46,584 nucleotides of DNA, taken from the NCBI RefSeq assembly GCF_003208435.1, contig NZ_QKMF01000026.1:1-46584 (forward strand), written 5' to 3'. Positions 1 through 8,733 of this stretch are shown here, piece by piece. The position numbers and the translations under genes are program-made. The number at the start of each line of letters is the position of its first letter. Position 1 is the first letter of the stretch. Under the pieces are notes generated by a model, which worked only from the letters and a program-made list of their open reading frames with translations, searched no databases and was not told the DNA's origin. Source of the stretch: Pelagimonas varians (GTDB lineage Bacteria; Pseudomonadota; Alphaproteobacteria; Rhodobacterales; Rhodobacteraceae).

Positions 1-3000
1 CGGCCCCATCGCAAAACCCGCGGGTGCCGCCTGCACCAGTGAGTAGCTCTGGCTGTCGCCCGTATCCACATCCGTCGCAGACATCTGACCGGACATTTGC
101 GTCCCATCCTCCGTCGCAGACGCCGACGCAGCGCTCAGAACAGGCGCGTCATTCGTGCCCGTGATCGTAACCTCGATCTGATGGGTTGTGCCGTCGACAG
201 ACGCAACACGGTACGTTGCATGCCCAACTTGACCCTCTGCCAGTTGTTGAATTTGCGAGTTGCTGTTGTTTACCACATAGCTCCAGCTGCCAGCGGAAGT
301 GATGTGCAGATTGCCGCCGAACGGGTCTGAAACAGCGTGCTCGCCAAACTGGCTATATTGGAAGTGCTCCTGAGCCGCGCCATCTGGATCGCTCACAGAC
401 AGCATGCCATTGATGACGATTCTTCCTGCGACATGATCCTCTGTCGCCGAACCCGTATCCGTACCAGTGATCACGGCTGAATCTTTGACAGCCGCAAGCG
501 TGGTTGACGCGCCTGTATGTGTCACGCCACTGTGCGCATCTTTCACATCATAGTTAAAATGCACCGCCCCGTTGTAATCATGCTCGGGCGTGAAGGTGAA
601 TGTTCCGTTGCCGTTGTCCAAAATGGACCCGTGGTCCGACCTCAGGTTCGCAATGCTCAGCGTACCGGCATCATTTTTATCGACATCAACTGAGTTCTGT
701 AAAAGTTGCGCCGTGGTCAGCGTTTGTCGCGTATCCTCTGTCCCGCCAGGCAGGACAACCTCAGAGGAACAATACGGCCGATCATTGCTGCCATGAATCG
801 TAATCACGATGTCATGCGGTGTGCCGTCTTTGGCGTGTACAGTGATCGTATCCGTAAGGGTCTGACTCTCGCCGAGTTGATCAATTGCAGTGCCATGCGT
901 CGTTGCGAAACCACCTTTACCAATGTTGCCAGCATTGCCAAGGTAATGCCATGCTCCGTTCGCCTGCAGCAATAGGTCGCCATATTTGCCGCTGTAGTTG
1001 TACCCAACCCCATGCGTATCAAAGGAATTTTCGCCCGCATCTGGATCGATGATTGTTAGTTGTCCATCGACATACAGCGGTGCCTGAACAAGGTGCGCTA
1101 TTCCAGGCTGTGCATAATCCGGGGACATATTAACGCCGGCAGCGTTTTCAATCACAGACCCCGTATCAACGCCACCGATGATGGCGGCATCGCCGGTTGC
1201 GGTCAACGCGAGGGACGCGGTCTGCGAAGCGGTCCCTCCTTGGCCGTCCGTGACAGAGTAGCTCAGGGCGACAGGTCCGTTGTAATTGGCGTCCGGTGTG
1301 AAGGTGAAACCGGTGGCCGCGTCGCCGGAGATGCTGCCATGGCTCGCGCTGAGGCCGGTGACCGACAGCGTGTCGCCGGTATCGATGTCGGTGGCATGTT
1401 CCAGGAGCTGCGCCGCGGTGATCTGCACCGGCTTGTCCTCGGTACCGCCTGGCAAACTCACAGGACCGCTCACCACGGGGCCGTCATTTGTCCCCGTCAC
1501 CGTGATCACGAGGTTCTGCGTATCCGTCTCACCGGCACTGTCGGTTACTGTCACAGGGACCGTGATCTGCTGCGTCGCGTTGGCCGTAAGGTGCTGATAG
1601 GCTGCATCCGTCGGGTCAAAACTCCAGGAACCGTCCGCGCTCAGAGTGAAGCCCGCCGGCGCTGCCTGACCCAGAGAGTAGGCCTGAGTGTCACCATGAT
1701 CAACATCGGTCGCCGACATTTGGCCAGACGCAATTTTCCCATCTTCGGTCGCCGAGGCCGTTGCCGCACTTAGAACAGGGGTATCATTCGTCCCGTGTAT
1801 GGTTATATGAATCTGGTGCGTCGTTCCGTCTGTCGAGCGAACCCGATATGTGGCGTGTCCATCCTCGCCTGCTGCCAACTGTTGAATGGCCGCATTGCTG
1901 TTATACGTCACATAGCTCCAACCGCCCGCGGAATCGATGTGAAGATTGCCGCCAAACGGGTCGGAGACAGCCGTTTCACCGAACTGGCTGTATTGGAAAT
2001 GCTCTTGCGAGGGGCCGTCAGGATCGCTCACCGAGAGCAGCCCATTGATAACGATCCGACCTTGCACATGATCTTCGGTGGCAGCGCCGGTGTCCGTCCC
2101 TGTGATCACCGCGACGTCGCCGACAGCGGCCAGACTCGTCGTGGCCCCCGTATGCGTCACCCCACCATGGGCATCTTTGACGTCATAGGTGAAGTGGACC
2201 GTGCCGTTGTAGTCCTTCTCTGGCGTGAATATGTAGGTACCGTCCTTGTTGTCCAGTATAGAACCGTGATCCGGATGCAGGTTGGCAATGGCCAGCTTGC
2301 CGGCGTCGTTGGCATCCACGTCGACCGTGTTCCCGACCAACTGCGCAGAGGTAAGCGTCTGGCGCGTGTCCTCGGTGCCGGGGCGCAACACGACCTCGGA
2401 CGAGCAATAGGGCCGGTCATTGCTGCCATGGATCGTGATCACGATGTCATGGGGGGTACCGTCCTTGGAGTGTACCGTGATCGTGTCGGTCAGCGTCTCA
2501 CCGTCGCCCAACTGGTCAATCGCAGTGCCTCGCGTAGTGGGCCGTCCACCGACAAACCGCAAGCCACCGGCGTCCGCATTATAATGCCAGGACCCATCAG
2601 GGTTCAGAAGAAGATCACCGAACTGGCCTTGATAATTGAACCCAATTCCTTTGCCGTCAAACTCGGCTTCTCCCGCGTCAGGATCGATGATAGTCAACTG
2701 GCCGTCGACTTTCAGCGTCGCCTTATTAAGATAAGCCATGCCGGGTTGGGCATAATCAGGTGACATATCCTGACCTGCGGTTCCTTCGGTCACGCTTCCG
2801 GTATCCACACCGCCGATCACCGCCGCATCGCCGGTCGCGGCCAGTGTCAGAGCGGCCGTTTGTGCAACCGGTCCACCATGCCCATCCGTGACCTGATAGC
2901 TCAGGGCGACAGGTCCGTTGTAATTGGCGTCCGGTGTGAAGGTGAAACCGGTGGCCGCGTCGCCGGAGATGCTGCCATGGCTCGCGCTGAGGCCGGTGAC

Positions 3001-5487
3001 CGACAGCGTGTCGCCGGTATCGATGTCGGTGGCATGTTCCAGGAGCTGCGCCGCGGTGATCTGCACCGGCTTGTCCTCGGTGCCGCCGGGCAGGGCAACC
3101 GGGCCACTGACGGCCGGGCCGTCATTGGTGCCGGTGACGGTGATGACGAGATTTTCGGTGTCGGTGGCGCCGGTCTTGTCGGTGACGGTGACGGGGATGG
3201 TGACCTGTTGCGTCGCGCCCGCGGCGAGGTGCTGGTAGGCCGCGTCGGTGGGATCGAAGCTCCAGGAGCCGTCGGTGCCCAGGGTGAAGCCGGGCACGGG
3301 GTTGGCCGGGGCAAAGCTGAGCGTATCGCCGGTATCCACATCCGTGGCCGACATCTGACCCGTCACGGACTGTCCGTCTTCCGTCGCCGAGGCCGTTGCC
3401 GCCGTCAGGACCGGCGCGTCGTTGGTGCCTTGGATTGTGACCGTGATCTGGTGCGCCGTGCCGTCAGCAGAATGGATCGTGGCGGTGTCCGTCGCCGTCT
3501 CGCCATCGCCGAGCTGCTGAACCGCAGGCAGATCGTTGCGGATCGCATAACTCCACGTCCCGCTGGCCCCCAGAACGAAATGCCCGCCGAGCGTGCCCAG
3601 CACGAGCTGCGCCGCACCAAAATTGTCTTCTCCGCTGTCGGCGTCGGTGACGGTCAGCCGGCCACCTGTGTTGATCGTGACGGGCAGTCCCGGCACATGA
3701 TGTGTGTGATCGTCTTCCTTGACCGTGCCGGTCGATACACCGGAGATCACCGCCTTGTCGTCGGTGCCGTTGATGGTGACGGTGATCTGCTTGGTGGTGC
3801 CGTCGACGGTGGAGACGGTCAGCGTATCGGTGATCTGGTCGCCGGTCTTCAGTGCCTGCACCGCGGGTTGTCCATTGTCGAGCGCATAGCTCCAGGTGCC
3901 ATCGGGCTGCACGGTGAAACTGCCATGGGCACCCGCCGCGCCGGTCTGCGGCACAAAGCGCGCCTGGCCCGCATCCGGATCGGTGATATCCAGCTTGCCA
4001 CCCGCCGCGGTCAGCTTGTCCTCGGTCACCGCGCCCACCGCGGTGCCCGCAATCGCGGCCTTGTCGTCGGTGCCGTTGATGGTGACGGTGATCTGCTTGG
4101 TGGTGCCGTCGACGGTGGAGACGGTCAGCGTATCGGTGATCTGGTCGCCGGTCTTCAGTGCCTGCACCGCGGGTTGTCCATTGTCGAGCGCATAGCTCCA
4201 GGTGCCATCGGGCTGCACGGTGAAACTGCCATGGGCACCCGCCGCGCCGGTCTGCGGCACAAAGCGCGCCTGGCCCGCATCCGGATCGGTGATATCCAGC
4301 TTGCCACCCGCCGCGGTCAGCTTGTCCTCGGTCACCGCGCCCTGAGATGCACCGGCGATGATTGCTCGATCATCGGTGCCCATCACGTTCACGACCAGTT
4401 GGTGGCCCGTTCCATCCACGCTATGAACCGTGAAGGTTTCACGCTCGCTCTGACCAGAGACCAGCGCTTGGACCGAGGGGGAATTGTTGTCGAGAGAGTA
4501 GGTCCAATGACCTGATTGATCGATCTGTAAGTGACCAAAACTTCCAGTCAAGGAAGAGGCGTGAAAATGCGCCTCTCCCGGATCCGGATCCACAATTGTC
4601 AACGCGCCGGACACCGTCAGAATATGGTCTTCGGATGTTGTCCCGGTATCCGTTCCCGAGATCCTGGCAGCGTCGGGCTGTGGTAACACATTGAACGGCA
4701 ACTGAACCTGTGCCGAGTGGCCGTTGGGACCAACGACAGTTGCCGTAAGGTGCCCGGATCCGAACCAGTCGGTTGGGGGCGTCATGGTCAGGTTCTTCAG
4801 ATCGGTGCCCGGATTGAGGATCCAGGTCCCGCCCGGGCCTGCATGACCCTGGTTCATGGTCGTTCCGGGGGGCAACCCACCGAGGGTCACGGTGGATCCT
4901 CCGGGCGTGTTGTTTCCATTAACAACGGAGATCAGGACCGGGACGGGGTGGCCTTCCTTGCCGCCGGGAATGAATCCGGCGATGGCAGGCCCGCTCGGCT
5001 GGCCGCCCGTCACGATATGGCTCGGCACCTGTCCCGATCCGTGACCGCCACCACCGGTTGGCGCAATGGGAATGATCGCATGTCCGACATTCTGACCAGT
5101 ACCAATGCCGGGCAAGGCATGGGTGAAACCGGGATGGCCCGCGCCCGAGCCTTGGAAATGCGCCGGGGGCAGTGGCGCGAGCCCGGACGAGGCCAACCAG
5201 TCGGAGCCGGGTTCCGCCCCCAGCCGACCCGGCTCGGAATGCACCTCGGAAAGAACCACGCCCATGTGCCGTGCCAGGGCCGAAGCTGAGACCATCAACT
5301 GGCGGTTGCCGGAACCGCCGCCGCTTTGCACTCTACCGTCCGGCGCGGCATGGGAGCCTTCGATCTGAACTTCTGGCAACTCGCTCGTATCGGTCACAAC
5401 CCAAGCAAAAACCTCTTCGGACAACTCATCCCTGGGATCCGCGACGGAACGGGAAGTTTGGGACTTGCTCGGGTTCTGATCGGACAT
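1..5487 (-). CDS. Giant VCBS-repeat surface protein / type I secreted adhesin (5' part; runs off window)
   Basis: The minus-strand frame starting at ATG 5487 stays open to base 1, giving at least 1829 residues with the C-terminus outside the window. The start follows a GAGGAG ribosome site and lies 11 bases after the stop of the adaptor gene. Residues 1 to about 270 are low-complexity and rich in Gly, Pro, Ser and His, without a Sec signal. From about residue 275 the protein is a chain of VCBS and cadherin-like repeats of about 100 residues, recognisable by GTDTG..TEDH, DPDxGE, GSWSYxxDN, TVxxxDGTxHxI.VTIxGTND and D(Y/F)NGPVxxxYxVxDGxGG. Such proteins are large Ca-binding adhesins exported by type I secretion with a C-terminal signal. 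The exporter genes directly upstream fit this. Which surface or cell it binds cannot be told. Confidence 0.9.
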   Translation of the reverse strand, partial: MSDQNPSKSQTSRSVADPRDELSEEVFAWVVTDTSELPEVQIEGSHAAPDGRVQSGGGSGNRQLMVSASALARHMGVVLSEVHSEPGRLGAEPGSDWLASSGLAPLPPAHFQGSGAGHPGFTHALPGIGTGQNVGHAIIPIAPTGGGGHGSGQVPSHIVTGGQPSGPAIAGFIPGGKEGHPVPVLISVVNGNNTPGGSTVTLGGLPPGTTMNQGHAGPGGTWILNPGTDLKNLTMTPPTDWFGSGHLTATVVGPNGHSAQVQLPFNVLPQPDAARISGTDTGTTSEDHILTVSGALTIVDPDPGEAHFHASSLTGSFGHLQIDQSGHWTYSLDNNSPSVQALVSGQSERETFTVHSVDGTGHQLVVNVMGTDDRAIIAGASQGAVTEDKLTAAGGKLDITDPDAGQARFVPQTGAAGAHGSFTVQPDGTWSYALDNGQPAVQALKTGDQITDTLTVSTVDGTTKQITVTINGTDDKAAIAGTAVGAVTEDKLTAAGGKLDITDPDAGQARFVPQTGAAGAHGSFTVQPDGTWSYALDNGQPAVQALKTGDQITDTLTVSTVDGTTKQITVTINGTDDKAVISGVSTGTVKEDDHTHHVPGLPVTINTGGRLTVTDADSGEDNFGAAQLVLGTLGGHFVLGASGTWSYAIRNDLPAVQQLGDGETATDTATIHSADGTAHQITVTIQGTNDAPVLTAATASATEDGQSVTGQMSATDVDTGDTLSFAPANPVPGFTLGTDGSWSFDPTDAAYQHLAAGATQQVTIPVTVTDKTGATDTENLVITVTGTNDGPAVSGPVALPGGTEDKPVQITAAQLLEHATDIDTGDTLSVTGLSASHGSISGDAATGFTFTPDANYNGPVALSYQVTDGHGGPVAQTAALTLAATGDAAVIGGVDTGSVTEGTAGQDMSPDYAQPGMAYLNKATLKVDGQLTIIDPDAGEAEFDGKGIGFNYQGQFGDLLLNPDGSWHYNADAGGLRFVGGRPTTRGTAIDQLGDGETLTDTITVHSKDGTPHDIVITIHGSNDRPYCSSEVVLRPGTEDTRQTLTSAQLVGNTVDVDANDAGKLAIANLHPDHGSILDNKDGTYIFTPEKDYNGTVHFTYDVKDAHGGVTHTGATTSLAAVGDVAVITGTDTGAATEDHVQGRIVINGLLSVSDPDGPSQEHFQYSQFGETAVSDPFGGNLHIDSAGGWSYVTYNSNAAIQQLAAGEDGHATYRVRSTDGTTHQIHITIHGTNDTPVLSAATASATEDGKIASGQMSATDVDHGDTQAYSLGQAAPAGFTLSADGSWSFDPTDAAYQHLTANATQQITVPVTVTDSAGETDTQNLVITVTGTNDGPVVSGPVSLPGGTEDKPVQITAAQLLEHATDIDTGDTLSVTGLSASHGSISGDAATGFTFTPDANYNGPVALSYSVTDGQGGTASQTASLALTATGDAAIIGGVDTGSVIENAAGVNMSPDYAQPGIAHLVQAPLYVDGQLTIIDPDAGENSFDTHGVGYNYSGKYGDLLLQANGAWHYLGNAGNIGKGGFATTHGTAIDQLGESQTLTDTITVHAKDGTPHDIVITIHGSNDRPYCSSEVVLPGGTEDTRQTLTTAQLLQNSVDVDKNDAGTLSIANLRSDHGSILDNGNGTFTFTPEHDYNGAVHFNYDVKDAHSGVTHTGASTTLAAVKDSAVITGTDTGSATEDHVAGRIVINGMLSVSDPDGAAQEHFQYSQFGEHAVSDPFGGNLHITSAGSWSYVVNNSNSQIQQLAEGQVGHATYRVASVDGTTHQIEVTITGTNDAPVLSAASASATEDGTQMSGQMSATDVDTGDSQSYSLVQAAPAGFAMGP
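1259..3081. repeat. Super-repeat of about 1.64 kb within the VCBS gene
   Basis: Bases 1259-1443 and 2897-3081 are essentially identical at an offset of 1638 bp (546 codons). The flanking domains (for example the HGSNDRPYCSSEVVL stretch and the QEHFQYSQFGE stretch) recur with the same spacing but only moderate similarity. The protein is therefore built from a multi-domain unit of about 546 residues, repeated at least twice, with one segment recently homogenised. Confidence 0.8.
3752..4342. repeat. Tandem 306-bp coding repeat within the VCBS gene
   Basis: Bases 3752-4036 and 4058-4342 appear identical over about 285 bp, at an offset of 306 bp (102 codons, one VCBS domain). Neighbouring domains differ far more, so this is a recent duplication or gene conversion that adds or removes one whole domain without changing frame. 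Confidence 0.9.
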
Positions 5488-5498
5488 CGCGTCTCTCC

Positions 5499-6800
5499 TC
5501 ACCGCTCGGTCAATGCCAAGTCGAGATTGGTGTAAATGGGTTTCCAGACATACTGAAATACGGTCTTGGCACCGGTCTTGATATCGGCTTCACCTGTCAT
5601 TCCCGCGATCAATGTGAGACCGTCCTCGGCATTCCGGAAGTGGTCGCTGTCCAGCTGCACAAGGACTTCGTAAAACGCTGTTCCACGCTCATCGACTGCC
5701 GTTGTAGGCGAAACTTCCTCGACGGTGCCGGGCAATGCGCCGAAGCGGCTGTAATCGAAGCTGTCTATCTTCAATCGAACGGGTTGCCCGACCGAAACGA
5801 AGCCGACATCGCGCGGGGACAAACGACCGCTAAAACGATAGCCTCCATCCGCGGGGACAATGGTGACGACCATGCCGCCGGGATCGATGACATCGCCGAT
5901 CGTATCGTCGGGGATGGCTTGTATCACCCCGGCGATGGGCGACCGGATCTCCGTCTCTGAGACGCGGCTTTGCAAACCGGCGGCTTCAGCCTGCAAGGCG
6001 CGCCGCTGGGAGTCCGCTTCTGCAATCCGGCTCCTTGCCTTGGCAAACTCGTCCAGTTCCACCTGGGTCAGCGATGCCTGAAGCTCGGCAACCTCAGCCT
6101 CGGCAATGGTCCGGCGACCGGCAAGTTGGGCAAGGTCAAAACGATACTGCGCTTCCTGCTCGCGCAGTTCGGCAAGCTTCGCGCGCGCGCTCAGACCCCG
6201 ATCCAGCAGGTCCTGTTGAACGGCGCGCTCCTCCTCGGCAACAGTGATCTGTTGAATGAGTTGGGGGCGTTCCTCGTCAATGGCTGCAATCTCGGCCCGC
6301 TTCTCTTCGATCTGGGACACGATCACCGAGCGTTCGGCGCGAATGAAGGCACGCGTTGCCGCAAGCGCAGCCGTCTCGCGTTCCACGAGGTCATTGAATT
6401 CCTCGGCATGGGCCGAGAAATCCGGCTCCCGCCCCTCTGCAAGCGCCAGGAGACGTTCGATCTCGAGGGACAGTCCCGCGATACGCGCTTCGGCAGCCTG
6501 GAGCGCCGATTGCGCCTCCGCCTGATCCAAAAGCGCCACGATCTCGTCTGCTTCCACCATCTGCCCGCGCGTGACCCGCAACTCGGCCAACTGACCACCA
6601 TGCCGGCTTTCGACTCGCTTCACCTGGGCGATGGGTTCAATTTCCCCGCGCGCCTTGGAGATCTCGTCCACCGGCGTGTAGACCATCCAGATCACCAGCG
6701 CGGTCAGCCCGAGCAGAATGACGACGGCTGCCCAGCGCATCCAGACGAAGGTCGACGTATCGTCAAGGTCGAAAGACTGATCTCCGCGATATTCACCCAT
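5499..6800 (-). CDS. HlyD-family membrane fusion protein of a type I secretion system
   Basis: This is the periplasmic adaptor linking the inner-membrane ABC exporter to an outer-membrane channel. I chose ATG 6800 (MGEYRGDQSF), because an AAGGAGAAG ribosome site lies just upstream and the start overlaps the stop of the ABC gene by 8 bases; a longer frame reaches 6869 but is very Arg-rich. It has a short cytosolic N-terminus, one membrane segment at about residues 21-41, a first lipoyl half (RVESRHGGQLAEL), a long coiled coil rich in Glu, Arg, Ala and Leu (about 85-265), the second half (SPIAGVIQAI), and a beta-barrel (VRLKIDSFDYSRFGALPGTV) typical of HlyD/PrtE/LapC. At about 433 residues the length is normal. 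It lies 11 bases before the VCBS gene, in the same operon. Confidence 0.93.
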   Translation of the reverse strand: MGEYRGDQSFDLDDTSTFVWMRWAAVVILLGLTALVIWMVYTPVDEISKARGEIEPIAQVKRVESRHGGQLAELRVTRGQMVEADEIVALLDQAEAQSALQAAEARIAGLSLEIERLLALAEGREPDFSAHAEEFNDLVERETAALAATRAFIRAERSVIVSQIEEKRAEIAAIDEERPQLIQQITVAEEERAVQQDLLDRGLSARAKLAELREQEAQYRFDLAQLAGRRTIAEAEVAELQASLTQVELDEFAKARSRIAEADSQRRALQAEAAGLQSRVSETEIRSPIAGVIQAIPDDTIGDVIDPGGMVVTIVPADGGYRFSGRLSPRDVGFVSVGQPVRLKIDSFDYSRFGALPGTVEEVSPTTAVDERGTAFYEVLVQLDSDHFRNAEDGLTLIAGMTGEADIKTGAKTVFQYVWKPIYTNLDLALTER

Positions 6801-8733
6801 CGTTCTTCTCCTTCGCCGAAGCATCCGCCTCTGGCGTTTCTGTCTGAACCGGCCCGCAATAGACGACATTGCCTGCGTCGAGCACGATGGCTATATCGGC
6901 CAGCGCCGCGAGTTCTGTGTCATGGGTGGCGAGGAAAATCGTCGCCTTGCCACGCGTTTCGTTGATGAAATTCTCGATCTCGGTCACGGCGTCCTTACCA
7001 GTCGCAGCGAGCGGGTCATCGAGAACGAAGAACCTGCTGTCATGCCCCGTAATCACGCTCCACGCGGCGCGTTCCACATGTGCTTCTGCGGAAAACCCGA
7101 CACCGGGTTTGATACTGCTCAGCTCCAGCCAGACGCCTTTGTCGCCCCCCATGTAAGCGCATCGTGCGTCGATCTCGTCGGGATCGTACTGAGACATCTG
7201 TCGACCATTCAGCGTCAAATGCCCGGATTGTGGCCGGAGATCCCCTGCGATGAGCTGGAGCAAGGTGGATTTGCCGGACCCGTTCGGCCCCATTACGACG
7301 ACGATACTGCCGGGGGCCACATCGAATGAAACGCCGGTAACGGCAGGTGGCTGACCGGCTTCATAACGGTAGAACAGCCCTTGTGCGGCCACAGCGGGAG
7401 CCTCCGGTTCGAGCGCGATCTGAAGATGAGACTCCTTGCCCACCGTGGGTGCCCGGAGCTGGGCCTCAAGGGAGGTCCAGCCGCTGCGGATCGCCTTGAG
7501 GCGCGGTATTGCCAGGAACAGCGATTGAGCGGGGCCAGTGATGCGCCAGGTCAGCAACATGGTCCCGATCAGCGTACCGGCCGACAAATGACCATTCAGG
7601 GCCAGATCGATTCCGACGACCAATGTCACGAGCGCGGTGCCGGATCCGAGCGTGGTAGCGATTGCGGACTGGGACCCGGTCTTCGTCATGAAACGGTGCG
7701 TGTCCCGCGCGCTCGACCGCATGGTTGCATCGAATCGCTGAAGCCATTTCTCGCCCAATCCGGCGCGTTGAATGGCGCCGTTGGCATCGACCAACTCCCC
7801 GATCATCTGCGTACGTCGTTGGGATTGGCGGACGGCAAACGGGTCCCTGCTGCCGGTTCCTGCGTTCATCAACAGGCCGAAGCCGAAAAACAGCACCAGG
7901 TAGATTGCGGGAATGATCGCCATGCCCCCGCCAACGATCACCAGGGCGGCAAAGGTCAGCAGGATAAAAGGCGCATCATAGATCGCCGCGATATTCGCGG
8001 AGGCGAACAGGTCCGCGGCGCGCTCGCCCTGCCGGATCTTAGCCACGATTGCACTGCCTGAGGATCCTGCCGTGTTTGATATTGGCGAGCGGAGTGCCTT
8101 GCCGGCAAGCAATGTCGAGATCCTGCCCGAAAGCGATGCGTACTCCGTGGCAGCAAGCCCGGACCGCACCCGCCGCATCGCCAGCATCGTGATCAGAACG
8201 ATCACTGCACCTGACAACAGGGCCGGAAGTGAATGGGCAGCCCCCCCTCCCAGCACCCGGTCGTAGACGGCCATGGTGAAAAAGGGCACGGCAAGAGCGC
8301 AAAGGTTGATGACCAGGGATTGCCAGGCCACATGGACGAAGGAGCCGCGCGCGCGAGACGAGATATTGGCAAATGTGACCTTGCTGGCGTCGGCTTCGGG
8401 AAGCATGCGAAGATAAAGGAGCGGACCTGCGGGGGGGCGGACCTGCCCCGTTTCGTCGTTCTCTGGGAACGAAACAAGATCACCATCCCGTCGCACGAGC
8501 GCGGTCCAGTTGGTGCCGTCTCTCGCGATCAGGGCGCCATCATGACCGTCGCTCCAGGATGCGGGAACGCCCTTGTGAATGGAAGCGTCCACCCCGATCA
8601 GGTTGCTGGCCCGTGCCATGTCAGAAAGCGATGACGAGAAACCACCGAATGCCGCTTCTATGGCCAGACCGGAATGGCGCCCGTCGAGATGCTTCAGGAC
8701 GGATTGGAGGAAGCCGGTTGCATCAGACATCAT
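6793..8733 (-). CDS. Type I secretion ABC transporter subunit with Walker A/B but no signature motif
   Basis: A 646-residue exporter. Residues 1-120 form a C39-like N-terminal domain with no sign of a catalytic Cys. Six membrane segments lie between about 135 and 410, and the nucleotide-binding domain runs from about 450 to 625. Walker A is intact (GPNGSGKST, 482-490), Walker B is FFVLDD (568-573, with Asp at the usual catalytic Glu) and the switch His is in LATHD (604). The stretch between the Q-loop and Walker B is shortened and no LSGGQ-type signature is visible. Its start overlaps the stop of the preceding ABC gene as ATGA, implying translational coupling. It probably works as a heterodimer with that subunit, which keeps a signature-like motif but lacks Walker A. 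Confidence 0.92.
   Translation of the reverse strand: MMSDATGFLQSVLKHLDGRHSGLAIEAAFGGFSSSLSDMARASNLIGVDASIHKGVPASWSDGHDGALIARDGTNWTALVRRDGDLVSFPENDETGQVRPPAGPLLYLRMLPEADASKVTFANISSRARGSFVHVAWQSLVINLCALAVPFFTMAVYDRVLGGGAAHSLPALLSGAVIVLITMLAMRRVRSGLAATEYASLSGRISTLLAGKALRSPISNTAGSSGSAIVAKIRQGERAADLFASANIAAIYDAPFILLTFAALVIVGGGMAIIPAIYLVLFFGFGLLMNAGTGSRDPFAVRQSQRRTQMIGELVDANGAIQRAGLGEKWLQRFDATMRSSARDTHRFMTKTGSQSAIATTLGSGTALVTLVVGIDLALNGHLSAGTLIGTMLLTWRITGPAQSLFLAIPRLKAIRSGWTSLEAQLRAPTVGKESHLQIALEPEAPAVAAQGLFYRYEAGQPPAVTGVSFDVAPGSIVVVMGPNGSGKSTLLQLIAGDLRPQSGHLTLNGRQMSQYDPDEIDARCAYMGGDKGVWLELSSIKPGVGFSAEAHVERAAWSVITGHDSRFFVLDDPLAATGKDAVTEIENFINETRGKATIFLATHDTELAALADIAIVLDAGNVVYCGPVQTETPEADASAKEKNDG

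Noticed and set aside
1060-4515. Long plus-strand frames across the VCBS gene (1060-1773, 1795-2763, 2860-4515)
   Set aside because: They are rich in Arg, Gly and Asp and are mirror frames of the GC-rich, repetitive minus-strand gene, whose VCBS motifs are unmistakable.
5970-6965. Plus-strand frame of 331 codons over the HlyD gene
   Set aside because: It is antisense to a clear HlyD adaptor and has no domain of its own.
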